A stretch of DNA of 13,127 bases from contig CABUYS010000031.1 in the NCBI GenBank assembly GCA_902495835.1, forward strand, positions 1-13,127, written 5' to 3'. Source of the DNA: an uncultured Oscillospiraceae bacterium. GTDB lineage: Bacteria; Bacillota; Clostridia; Oscillospirales; Acutalibacteraceae. The position numbers and the translations under genes are program-made. The stretch's first letter is position 1; each line of letters opens with the position of its first letter. This document shows positions 7,216-13,127 of this stretch, one piece after another. Under the pieces are notes generated by a model. It was not told the DNA's origin. It worked only from the letters and a program-made list of their open reading frames with translations, and made no database searches.

Positions 7216-7892
7216 TTGTTTTCACCGCCAGGTTTGATATCATTTGTTAATTTTCCTTTGGATATTTCAACTACTCTGAAATTGAATTTTTTCACTATCG
7301 AAATATCATGAGTTACCATTATAACTGTAGTTCCGCATTTATTTATTTGACTTAAAAGCTCCACTATTTCATAAGACATAGAAGGGTCAATGTTTCCTGT
7401 AGGCTCGTCCGCAATAATCATGGAAGGATTGTTAACTAAAGCTCTTGCCAATCCCACTCTTTGCTTTTCTCCGCCTGAAAGTTCGGAAACTTTTCTGCGA
7501 GCTTTATCACTTAAATCCACTAAGCTCAGAACATACGGTACTCTTTTTCTTATATCGCGCGCTTTGGCTCCGACTACATGCATACCAAAAGCTACGTTTT
7601 CAAAAACCGTCATTTTCTCAATAACTCTAAAATCTTGAAATACTATTCCCATAGTTCTTCTTAAATATGGTATTTGTCGTTTTTTCATTTTAGAAAGATT
7701 TACCGAATTTATAAATATATTACCTGAAGTAGGTTCTTCTTCCTTTGTGAGTAATTTTAAAAATGTGCTTTTTCCCGAACCTGAAGGCCCTACCACAAAT
7801 ACAAATTCGCCGTCGGAAACAGTAAGGTTAAAATTTTCAAGTGCAATGCAATTATTTCCGTAAGACTTAGTGACATCTCTAAATTCTATCAT
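7212..7892 (-). CDS. ftsE: Cell division ATP-binding protein FtsE
   Basis: Cytoplasmic ATPase of FtsEX. The 226-residue protein has the usual FtsE length and starts with MIEFRDVTKSYGN. Walker A GPSGSGKST is at 35-43, the Q-loop glutamine at 86, the ABC signature LSGGEKQR at 138-145, Walker B MIIADEP at 158-164 and the H-loop histidine at 195, so ATP hydrolysis should be intact. The frame is open upstream to a TTG at 7949, but the ATG at 7892 is chosen because CGGAG lies 5 nt upstream and FtsE proteins begin there; the extension would run through a hairpin. First gene of the operon ftsE-ftsX-M23-S41 homologue-comF. Its leader contains a terminator-like hairpin at 7923-7949 that any transcript entering from upstream must pass. 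Confidence 0.96.
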   Translation of the reverse strand: MIEFRDVTKSYGNNCIALENFNLTVSDGEFVFVVGPSGSGKSTFLKLLTKEEEPTSGNIFINSVNLSKMKKRQIPYLRRTMGIVFQDFRVIEKMTVFENVAFGMHVVGAKARDIRKRVPYVLSLVDLSDKARRKVSELSGGEKQRVGLARALVNNPSMIIADEPTGNIDPSMSYEIVELLSQINKCGTTVIMVTHDISIVKKFNFRVVEISKGKLTNDIKPGGENK

Positions 7893-7922
7893 AATATCTC
7901 CGCTTCCATAATAAAAACTAAA

Positions 7923-7949
7923 GTGTTGCCAAATTAAGTTCGGCAACAC
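7923..7949 (-). promoter_or_regulatory. Terminator-like hairpin in the ftsE leader (possible attenuator)
   Basis: On the minus strand, GTGTTGCC (7949-7942) pairs perfectly with GGCAACAC (7930-7923) across an 11-base loop and is followed by TTTAGTTTTTATT. The ftsE ATG is only 30 nt beyond and its ribosome binding site about 21 nt beyond. A normal promoter therefore hardly fits between hairpin and gene, and ftsE mRNA probably has to read through. The hairpin may be the cdaR-like gene's terminator with leak-through, or a regulated attenuator. Confidence 0.55.
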
Positions 7950-7959
7950 AATTTGATTT

Positions 7960-8010
7960 TTAGTAAATAGGTAAATATATAATTTTTTTATATTTTATGT
8001 TACCGCTCAC
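7960..8010 (-). CDS. Possible 16-codon leader peptide upstream of ftsE
   Basis: A GTG-started frame encoding MSGNIKYKKIIYLPIY and then TAA, with a strong AAGGGG site (8021-8016) placed 5 nt before the start. It ends 10 nt before the terminator-like hairpin. Its codons 2-4 contain CGGTAAC (8005-7999), which can pair with GTTGCCG in the 5' arm of that hairpin (7947-7941), with one G-T pair, and so compete with terminator formation. There are no runs of one codon to hint at a signal. In AT-rich DNA such a short frame can be chance; the spacing and strength of the ribosome binding site are the main reasons to record it. Confidence 0.25.
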   Translation of the reverse strand: MSGNIKYKKIIYLPIY

Positions 8011-8042
8011 CTATACCCCTTAAAAATCTCACAAAAAACTTA

Positions 8043-9128
8043 TTAAAACTTAACCGGATTGGACATTAAGTATTTTTTAACCATAAGTGCTACTTTGAAT
8101 ACTATAGCATCTTCGAATTCACGTAAATCAAGACCGGTTATCTTTTTGATTTTTTCAAGTCTGTATACAAGAGTGTTACGATGTACAAATAATTTTCTTG
8201 AGGTTTCTGAAACATTCAAGCTGTTTTCGAAAAATTTCTGAATTGTAAACAATGTTTCCTGGTCCATAGCTTCAACTGAACCTTTTTTGAAAACTTCTTT
8301 CAAGAATGTTTCGCACAAAGTTGTAGGAAGCTGATAAACCAATCTGGCAATCCCCAAATGATCGTATGTAATTATATTTTTCTCTGTGTCAAAAACTTTT
8401 CCTACTTCAATAGATACTTGTGCTTCTTTAAATGAACGGGCAAGTTCTCTTATTCCTGTAACTATTGTTCCTACGCCGACAACACTGTGTGTATAATATT
8501 CACCTGAAAGAGTATCTACAATGGAAGCTGCAAGTTTTTCAAGAGATTTAGTATCTGTATCTTTGCGGACCTCTTTAACAATGGCAATATCACGTTCATT
8601 TATGTTTACGACAAAATCTTTGGTTTTATCCGGGAACAAACTTTGAATAACTTCATAAGGAGAAGCATCGGACTTGGAAGTTATCTTAACAATCATACAA
8701 ACTCTGTTTACATCGGAGTTGAACTTGAGCTCACGAGCTTTAAGATAAATGTCACCGGGCAAGATGTTATCAAGCAAAACATTTTTGATAAAATTGACCT
8801 TATCATATTTTTCGTCATAACGTTGCTTGACGCTGTTCATCGCAACGGATAATACTGTAGCATCTTTTCTTGCGGAATCATCAATTCCACTCACAAACAC
8901 GGCAAAATCAGGATGAGATGAAGAACCAAAAGGTTTATAAGTAAAATTATCCGCCACAAAAGTGTCTCCTACAGAAACCAAATCGGATCTTACGGCACCC
9001 ATAGTCTCACCTATTCTTGTAGGGTCACTGCATGCAACTATTATACAGGAATCGTCAATAACTCCTACTACTCTGCCTACGACATCGGCTGTTTGATGAA
9101 TTATGTTTTGAAACAATCTGTTAGACAT
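8043..9128 (-). CDS. CdaR/PucR-type transcriptional regulator
   Basis: Predicted DNA-binding regulator of 361 residues. Residues 1-130 form an N-terminal ligand-binding-type domain (VGRVVGVIDDSCIIVACSDPTRIGE) like the sugar-diacid recognition region of CdaR proteins, though the ligand cannot be told. The middle (about 140-245) matches the CdaR GGDEF-like domain, including VVGVGTIVTGIRELARSFKEAQ. The C-terminal helix-turn-helix of the PucR family (about 297-350) is very clear: NVSETSRKLFVHRNTLVYRL followed by EKIKKITGLDLREFEDAI. The ATG at 9128 is chosen for the GAGGT site 6 nt upstream; the frame is open to 9206 but that part includes the promoter's transcribed leader. There is no sugar-acid or purine catabolic gene nearby. 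It is followed by ftsE after 150 bp, so it may influence that operon or only be a neighbour. Confidence 0.9.
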   Translation of the reverse strand: MSNRLFQNIIHQTADVVGRVVGVIDDSCIIVACSDPTRIGETMGAVRSDLVSVGDTFVADNFTYKPFGSSSHPDFAVFVSGIDDSARKDATVLSVAMNSVKQRYDEKYDKVNFIKNVLLDNILPGDIYLKARELKFNSDVNRVCMIVKITSKSDASPYEVIQSLFPDKTKDFVVNINERDIAIVKEVRKDTDTKSLEKLAASIVDTLSGEYYTHSVVGVGTIVTGIRELARSFKEAQVSIEVGKVFDTEKNIITYDHLGIARLVYQLPTTLCETFLKEVFKKGSVEAMDQETLFTIQKFFENSLNVSETSRKLFVHRNTLVYRLEKIKKITGLDLREFEDAIVFKVALMVKKYLMSNPVKF

Positions 9129-9195
9129 AACATACCTCTTTCTTTTTATCACGTTTAAATTTTTATGTGTACATAAATGACTGATTCTTTTATTA

Positions 9196-9224
9196 ATTAT
9201 ATACAATTAATTAATTTTTTGCAA
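9196..9224 (-). promoter_or_regulatory. Sigma-A promoter of the CdaR/PucR-type gene
   Basis: On the minus strand TTGCAA (9224-9219) and TATAAT (9201-9196) are separated by exactly 17 bp of AT-rich spacer. Transcription would start near 9189, giving a leader of about 60 nt before the ATG at 9128. The flanks are very AT-rich, including a possible UP-like tract upstream. Confidence 0.8.
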
Positions 9225-9377
9225 TATACTATCTTGAATAGCTTTGAATTTTGTAACAAAAATTACGTTTTGTACATTATCAATAAACAAATATAGAATT
9301 TATAGTTGATTAATAATATTTTTTAAACCTATTTTTTAAACTAAATTTTTCTAATATTTTGAATGTATAAGATTCAT

Positions 9378-9406
9378 GCAAAAACCCGCGCTTCTTTACG
9401 CGGGTT
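9378..9406 (-). terminator. Rho-independent terminator after the 448-residue orphan gene
   Basis: On the minus strand AACCCGCG (9406-9399) pairs with CGCGGGTT (9390-9383) around an 8-base loop, followed by a run of T. It lies 18 nt after the orphan gene's stop and is the most GC-rich hairpin nearby. It separates the orphan gene from the regulator gene's promoter. Confidence 0.92.
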
Positions 9407-9424
9407 AAAGCAAATAACTATCAA

Positions 9425-10771
9425 CTATACTCGAGCCACAGCACCGGGTATAGTTAAAGCATGATTACCCAACATTCCTCTTCTTCCCCACACTCCAAAT
9501 ATATTTTTTGATATTTTAATCCCGCCATCACCCAACTCCCCTATATACGACAGCTGATTTCCTTCGGCATCAACCAAACAACGATAATCACCAGTACTAA
9601 TATTTCCAATTGATTTATTACCACACGCAACATCATACACCGTAGCATCATTATCATCTTTCTTAACCACATAACGTAAATTCTCATCGCGTTCCATTTT
9701 TCTAACAAATACACTTTTACATGCTTCTTCAAACTCTTTTCTACTATCAAAGCTTAAAGTCACACGCTCTAAACTCTTTTTCAAAATTTGCATAATTGAT
9801 TGTTTTAAGCTATTAACTTCGGTGATATTAAAAACAGGTTTTAACTTTTCCTGTACGTTTTTTCTCACATAATTTCTATTATCGTTATCTAATTCCTTTA
9901 GTTCAAAATTTTTTAGTTTAAAATTTTTAAAATTTTCTCCGTTCATTATTGAATCAATAACTTTGCCATTATCAAAAGTCTCTTTCATTGAATAACTCGA
10001 CAAATAACTCTCTTTTTTAAATTCTTCTGTAAATTTTGTACTAATACCAGCTTTATTAGGTTTAAGAGTGTTATAAATTTTCACAAGAGACCGATATGCT
10101 TCTTCCCAATCCTTTTTGCCTTCTCCTAAATCTTTTCGTATACCGATAACTTTTTTCTTTAGCTTTGATATTCGCTTTGATATCTCATCTTGAGATTTAT
10201 TAGCTCCGTCCCAATGAATGTTATAAAAAAATTCTACCAATATTATAGCTATTGCGGCTATTCTTGCATTGTATACATCTACATATTCTACACTTTTGCA
10301 TTCTTCTAGTAACGTTTTCTTTAATTCACGACTATGATTTCCCACACCATTTACAAAACTACTAGCTTCACTACTATTGTTAAGTGCTCTAGACGTATTA
10401 TCGATCACACGCAGAGACTCTTCGATTAACTTTTCTATTAGTGAGCCATATGCCTGAGTACCCTTTTCGGTAAAATCATTTTTAACCCCGTATGATTCGC
10501 ATAATTTATTGACTTTATTTGATAGTTTTTTAACTTCATCCAATAAAGGTTTATCTTGATGGTACTTTAAACCTAACAGATACAATCTTTCGCCGCATTC
10601 TTCTAAAATTTTCTTGTTCTTGTTCAGTTTTTCTTTCCTATTCTTTTTACTAGAAAAAAGTCCTTTAATTTTAACTATCTTAAAATTATCAATTTCTTTT
10701 AATTTATTTTCGCATTCATCAAGTTCTTCACGAGCTCTAACCGGAGCTCTCAAAATAACATTACTTGACAT
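9425..10771 (-). CDS. Unrecognised 448-residue protein, self-contained transcription unit
   Basis: I do not recognise this protein. It is predicted soluble and mostly helical, rich in K, E, N and S, with no signal peptide and seven cysteines, so it is probably cytoplasmic. Residues about 12-95 look like a charged helical or coiled-coil region. A single hydrophobic stretch, IAAIAIILVEFFYNIHW (171-187), could be a buried helix or a weak membrane segment. Residues 281-293 contain a small repeat (FKN FKLKN FELKE). The last 85 residues differ: turn-rich and glycine-rich (SIGNISTGDYRCLVDAEGNQ, GELGDGG, GVWGRRGMLGNH), probably a small beta domain. The ATG at 10771 is chosen for GAGGGGG 7 nt upstream; the frame opens at 10807. 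The gene sits alone between the proS terminator and its own terminator, with a strong promoter overlapped by a palindrome. This resembles an acquired single-gene cassette under repression, but no mobility gene is seen. Confidence 0.8.
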   Translation of the reverse strand: MSSNVILRAPVRAREELDECENKLKEIDNFKIVKIKGLFSSKKNRKEKLNKNKKILEECGERLYLLGLKYHQDKPLLDEVKKLSNKVNKLCESYGVKNDFTEKGTQAYGSLIEKLIEESLRVIDNTSRALNNSSEASSFVNGVGNHSRELKKTLLEECKSVEYVDVYNARIAAIAIILVEFFYNIHWDGANKSQDEISKRISKLKKKVIGIRKDLGEGKKDWEEAYRSLVKIYNTLKPNKAGISTKFTEEFKKESYLSSYSMKETFDNGKVIDSIMNGENFKNFKLKNFELKELDNDNRNYVRKNVQEKLKPVFNITEVNSLKQSIMQILKKSLERVTLSFDSRKEFEEACKSVFVRKMERDENLRYVVKKDDNDATVYDVACGNKSIGNISTGDYRCLVDAEGNQLSYIGELGDGGIKISKNIFGVWGRRGMLGNHALTIPGAVARV

Positions 10772-10823
10772 AATAATCCCCCTCTTTTTACGCAAGTTAA
10801 TTTCCAAATTATCTTATGAAAAT

Positions 10824-10851
10824 ATTATACACTATTTACATAAATAGTCAA
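10824..10851 (-). promoter_or_regulatory. Strong sigma-A promoter of the orphan gene
   Basis: On the minus strand TTGACT (10851-10846) and a perfect TATAAT (10829-10824) are 16 bp apart. This is the best promoter match in the window. Transcription would start near 10817, about 45 nt before the ATG at 10771. Confidence 0.85.
10831..10848. promoter_or_regulatory. Operator-like 18-bp palindrome inside the orphan gene promoter
   Basis: ACTATTTACATAAATAGT is a perfect inverted repeat (8-bp arms, 2-bp centre). It covers the spacer and the inner half of the -35 element, ending 1 bp from the -10. A dimeric protein bound here would block RNA polymerase. It does not match the LexA, Fur or PerR boxes as I know them. 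No second copy was noticed in the window and no neighbouring gene is an obvious dedicated repressor. Confidence 0.6.
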
Positions 10852-10891
10852 CGCTAAAATTGTTTTTATTTAAAATTTAAACCAAAATCAT

Positions 10892-10924
10892 AAAAAATTT
10901 GCCATCGCGTTTTTGCGATGACAA
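10892..10924 (-). terminator. Rho-independent terminator of proS
   Basis: On the minus strand TTGTCATCGC (10924-10915) pairs with GCGATGGCAA (10908-10899) across a 6-base loop, with one G-T pair, and is followed by ATTTTTT-type sequence. It begins 15 nt after the proS stop. Confidence 0.88.
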
Positions 10925-10938
10925 CTCTACAAACGATA

Positions 10939-12198
10939 TTATTTTTTTATAGAAATTAATTTAATCAATTCATCAAAACTTACAAACAATTTTTCCCCGG
11001 TTTTACGCACTTCAACTTCAAATAAGCCATCTGAAACAAATTTCTTGCCCACAATTATCATATAGGGGAATCCCAAAAGTTTAGCATCTTTAATTTTCGA
11101 GCCCAAAGTAGCGTTTCTGTCGTCCCAAACCGTATCTATACCATTTGATTTTAATTTAGAGTACAAGTCTTCAGATTGCTGCAAATTATCGGGAGTCGGA
11201 ACTATTACGCATTTATACGGTGCGACAGACTCCGGCCAAATCAGTCCCTCGTTATCGCAGTTATTTTCACATATCGCACCCAACGCACGGTTTACTCCTA
11301 TGCCGTAACACCCCATGTAGTAAGGCTCTTTTTTCCCATCTGAATTAACGAAATATCCATTCATATTTTCTGAATAAAATTTACCCAATTGGAAAATATG
11401 CCCAAGCTCAATGCACTGAACTTCTTTAAGATTTTCAGGATCGAAATCAGGGTTGTTGTTTTTTATTTCAGCGAGCATCTCGGGATATTCTAAAACTTCC
11501 GTGTTAAGGGCTATACCGTTTTTTTCATCCATCAGCACTTTGTCTTCGCCTACAGGAGAAGGACACATAAATTCTTCAGAAACCTTTCCGCCCATATCTG
11601 CGCTCACAGCTTTAACCGCTATTGCATTGAGACCAAGCTCGGAAAATATTTTACAATAGCATTCTTTCATGGCGTTATATTCTCTTACCATGTCTTCTTT
11701 TGTGGCGTGAAAACTGTAGCCGTCTTTCATTAAAAACTCTTTGCTACGCAAAAGTCCTCCTCTGACCCGAATTTCATCTCTGTATTTATTTCCTATCTGA
11801 AAAATATTTACGGGCAAATCTTTGTAAGAAGCTATATTTTCTTTTATAAAATCAAGTACAATTTCTTCCCCTGTCGGAGCAAGACAATACTCTCCGTTAC
11901 GTCCTTCAAAAGTAAACATTTGATTGTTTTGAGTATATGTATCCCATCTTCCCGAAGCTTCCCAAAGACTTTTTGGTTGTATTACCGGCAAAGATACTTC
12001 CGAGCATTCGTAATCTTCCAAGTTTTTGCGAATAATATTCATTATATTATTCCTTGCTCTGACCAAAAGATTACCTAATCCGTAAATTCCGGCAGCGTGA
12101 CGTTTAAGTTGAGTTGCTTGAAATAATATTTCCTGCGAAAGAGCTTCATCCTCTCCTCTGTGGTGTCTTGTTTTAATTCCCATTTTGCTCATTTTCAT
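10939..12198 (-). CDS. proS: Prolyl-tRNA synthetase, short form without the insertion (editing) domain
   Basis: Charges tRNA-Pro with proline in the cytoplasm. The 419-residue class II synthetase shows motif 1 (SEVSLPVIQP, about 66-75), the proline-site loop APTGEE (107-112), motif 2 (KYRDEIRVRGGLLRSKEFLMKD, 138-159), HIFQLGKFYSE (267-277) and motif 3 (GCYGIGVNR, 296-304). An anticodon-binding domain covers about 325-415. Bacterial ProRS is normally about 565-570 residues, with an editing insertion of about 180 residues between motifs 2 and 3 that removes Ala-tRNA-Pro. Here only a linker of about 25-30 residues (about 235-262) joins the flanking conserved blocks, as in the shorter alphaproteobacterial enzymes. 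The DNA shows no frameshift, so this is a true short form. The ATG at 12198 follows GGAG by 9 nt. No T-box leader is present in the roughly 65-nt 5' region. Confidence 0.94.
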   Translation of the reverse strand: MKMSKMGIKTRHHRGEDEALSQEILFQATQLKRHAAGIYGLGNLLVRARNNIMNIIRKNLEDYECSEVSLPVIQPKSLWEASGRWDTYTQNNQMFTFEGRNGEYCLAPTGEEIVLDFIKENIASYKDLPVNIFQIGNKYRDEIRVRGGLLRSKEFLMKDGYSFHATKEDMVREYNAMKECYCKIFSELGLNAIAVKAVSADMGGKVSEEFMCPSPVGEDKVLMDEKNGIALNTEVLEYPEMLAEIKNNNPDFDPENLKEVQCIELGHIFQLGKFYSENMNGYFVNSDGKKEPYYMGCYGIGVNRALGAICENNCDNEGLIWPESVAPYKCVIVPTPDNLQQSEDLYSKLKSNGIDTVWDDRNATLGSKIKDAKLLGFPYMIIVGKKFVSDGLFEVEVRKTGEKLFVSFDELIKLISIKK

Positions 12199-12270
12199 AA
12201 AAAATCACTCCGTTTGTTTTTGACTTTATATCTTATTTTTCATAGAAATCATTACTGAACTTGATTATTC

Positions 12271-12299
12271 ATTATATCATTTCTGAGAATATATTTCAC
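12271..12299 (-). promoter_or_regulatory. Probable promoter of proS
   Basis: On the minus strand a perfect TATAAT (12276-12271) is preceded by TGA, giving the extended -10 TGATATAAT, with a partial -35 GTGAAA (12299-12294) at 17 bp. Transcription would start near 12264, about 66 nt before the proS ATG. Confidence 0.65.
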
Positions 12300-12389
12300 T
12301 ATATTTATTTTAATTTAAAAACAATCAGTATATTTGAATTTAAATCACATACAATATTTAGAAATAAGAATCAGAACAGGAGAATCAAT

Positions 12390-13100
12390 ATGCAGGAAAA
12401 TTTAATCCAAGCCACCATTCATTCTTTGGTATCAATAATTATGTTGTTTATATTCACTCGTCTGGCAGGAAAAAAACAAATTTCACAGTTAAGTTTCTTT
12501 CACTACGTAATAGGAATTTCCATAGGTTCTATAGCTGCGGCCTTTGCTGTGGATATGGACATAGATTTTCCCGAATTTTTAGCAAGCATGATAATTTACG
12601 GAGTATTCCCGCTTATATTATCGCTAATAAGTATAAAAAGTCCGCGAGGAAGAAAAATCCTCAACGGTGCTCCTACAATATTAATACAGGATGGTAAAAT
12701 TATTGAAAACAATTTGCGTAAAACTCGTATAAACGTAGATGAACTGCTGGAAGAATGCAGACTTAAAAATGCTTTTAATATTTCAGAAGTGGAATTTGCA
12801 ATTTTAGAAACAAACGGACAGGTAAGTATCCAATTAAAGCCTCAAAATGCCCCTTTAACCCCTTCCGATATGGGAATTGAAACTCAATACAAAGGATTGT
12901 GTGCAAATGTTGTTATAGACGGAAAAGTAATGTCTAAAAATTTGACAAATATAGGAAAAGATTCAAAATGGCTTAAATCTCAACTTACAAAATTGGGAAT
13001 AACAGATATTTCGGATATACTTCTCGCCTGCGTGGACACTTCACAAAAATTATTGATATACAAAAAGAGCGACGCACCAAAATTAAAAGAAATAATATAA
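12390..13100 (+). CDS. YetF-family (DUF421) membrane protein
   Basis: A 236-residue protein of the YetF/DUF421 family. The exact role is unknown; relatives in Bacillus spore formers have been linked to spore resistance and membrane properties. Three hydrophobic segments at about 8-24, 36-54 and 62-82 form the membrane part, with the family block RLAGKKQISQLSFFHYVIGI around 24-43. The cytoplasmic part includes ILNGAPTILIQDGKIIENNL and RINVDELLEECRLKN followed by EVEFAILETNGQVS, the characteristic YetF core, then a less conserved C-terminal tail. The frame is open from 12261, but the ATG at 12390 is right: AGGAGA is 6 nt upstream and the family N-terminus starts there. It is divergent from proS. 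I see no clear promoter (TACAAT at 12350-12355 lacks a good -35) and no terminator before the window ends. Confidence 0.88.
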   Translation: MQENLIQATIHSLVSIIMLFIFTRLAGKKQISQLSFFHYVIGISIGSIAAAFAVDMDIDFPEFLASMIIYGVFPLILSLISIKSPRGRKILNGAPTILIQDGKIIENNLRKTRINVDELLEECRLKNAFNISEVEFAILETNGQVSIQLKPQNAPLTPSDMGIETQYKGLCANVVIDGKVMSKNLTNIGKDSKWLKSQLTKLGITDISDILLACVDTSQKLLIYKKSDAPKLKEII

Positions 13101-13127
13101 AAATAATACTTATTTAGCTTATAAAGG

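Noticed and set aside
7978..8000. A promoter for ftsE based on TATAAA-like sequence in the 7950-8042 interval
   Set aside because: The region is so AT-rich that -10-like strings are abundant and no acceptable -35 lies at the right spacing.
12199..12264. T-box riboswitch in the proS leader
   Set aside because: The leader is only about 65 nt and lacks a specifier hairpin and the conserved T-box sequence.
12328..12354. Forespore-type (sigma-G-like) promoter before the YetF-family gene: GTATA and CATACAA
   Set aside because: The -10 has a mismatch at a key position and the spacing is 15 rather than about 17-18 bp; expected by chance in such AT-rich sequence.
1..13127. CRISPR array, tRNA/rRNA genes, intact insertion sequence or prophage
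   Set aside because: No regularly spaced repeats, no tRNA or rRNA signature sequences, and no transposase, integrase or phage structural gene was seen on either strand.

Overview
The window is AT-rich DNA with strong purine-rich ribosome binding sites, short intergenic gaps and U-tailed hairpin terminators. The gene content (FtsEX with an M23 hydrolase and an S41 homologue, ComF, a CdaR/PucR regulator, a YetF/DUF421 protein) fits a low-GC Gram-positive bacterium, most likely a member of the Clostridia. No single marker fixes the genus.

Layout, left to right. (1) The window opens inside galU (minus strand, truncated). It is divergent from a plus-strand housekeeping operon folD-ppa-prfB (467-2988), which has an extended -10 promoter at about 402-410 and a terminator at 3019-3042. 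(2) About 420 bp (3043-3463) hold no convincing gene, but contain hairpins, a short direct repeat and a locally GC-richer patch. (3) A compact minus-strand operon follows, read ftsE-ftsX-M23 hydrolase-S41 homologue-comF (7892 down to 3464), with overlapping or closely spaced genes and a terminator at 3422-3456. (4) A CdaR/PucR-type regulator (9128-8043) sits just upstream of ftsE and has its own near-consensus promoter. (5) An unrecognised 448-residue protein (10771-9425) has its own strong promoter, with an 18-bp palindrome lying over the -35/-10 spacer, and its own terminator. (6) proS (12198-10939) encodes a short prolyl-tRNA synthetase without the usual insertion editing domain. It is divergent from a YetF-family membrane protein gene (12390-13100).

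FtsEX is an ABC-type complex that controls peptidoglycan hydrolysis. The following gene encodes an exported coiled-coil protein with a complete M23 metal/catalytic site, which is probably the hydrolase FtsEX controls. The next gene is an S41 (C-terminal processing peptidase) homologue that has lost the PDZ domain and both catalytic residues. Its position suggests a structural or adaptor role in the same process.

The points most worth follow-up are the dead, PDZ-less S41 protein; the ftsE leader, which has a terminator-like hairpin, a possible short leader peptide and an alternative pairing; the isolated 448-residue orphan gene with its operator-like palindrome; the editing-domain-less ProRS; and the unexplained 3043-3463 segment. 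No CRISPR array, tRNA, rRNA, intact insertion sequence or phage gene was seen.
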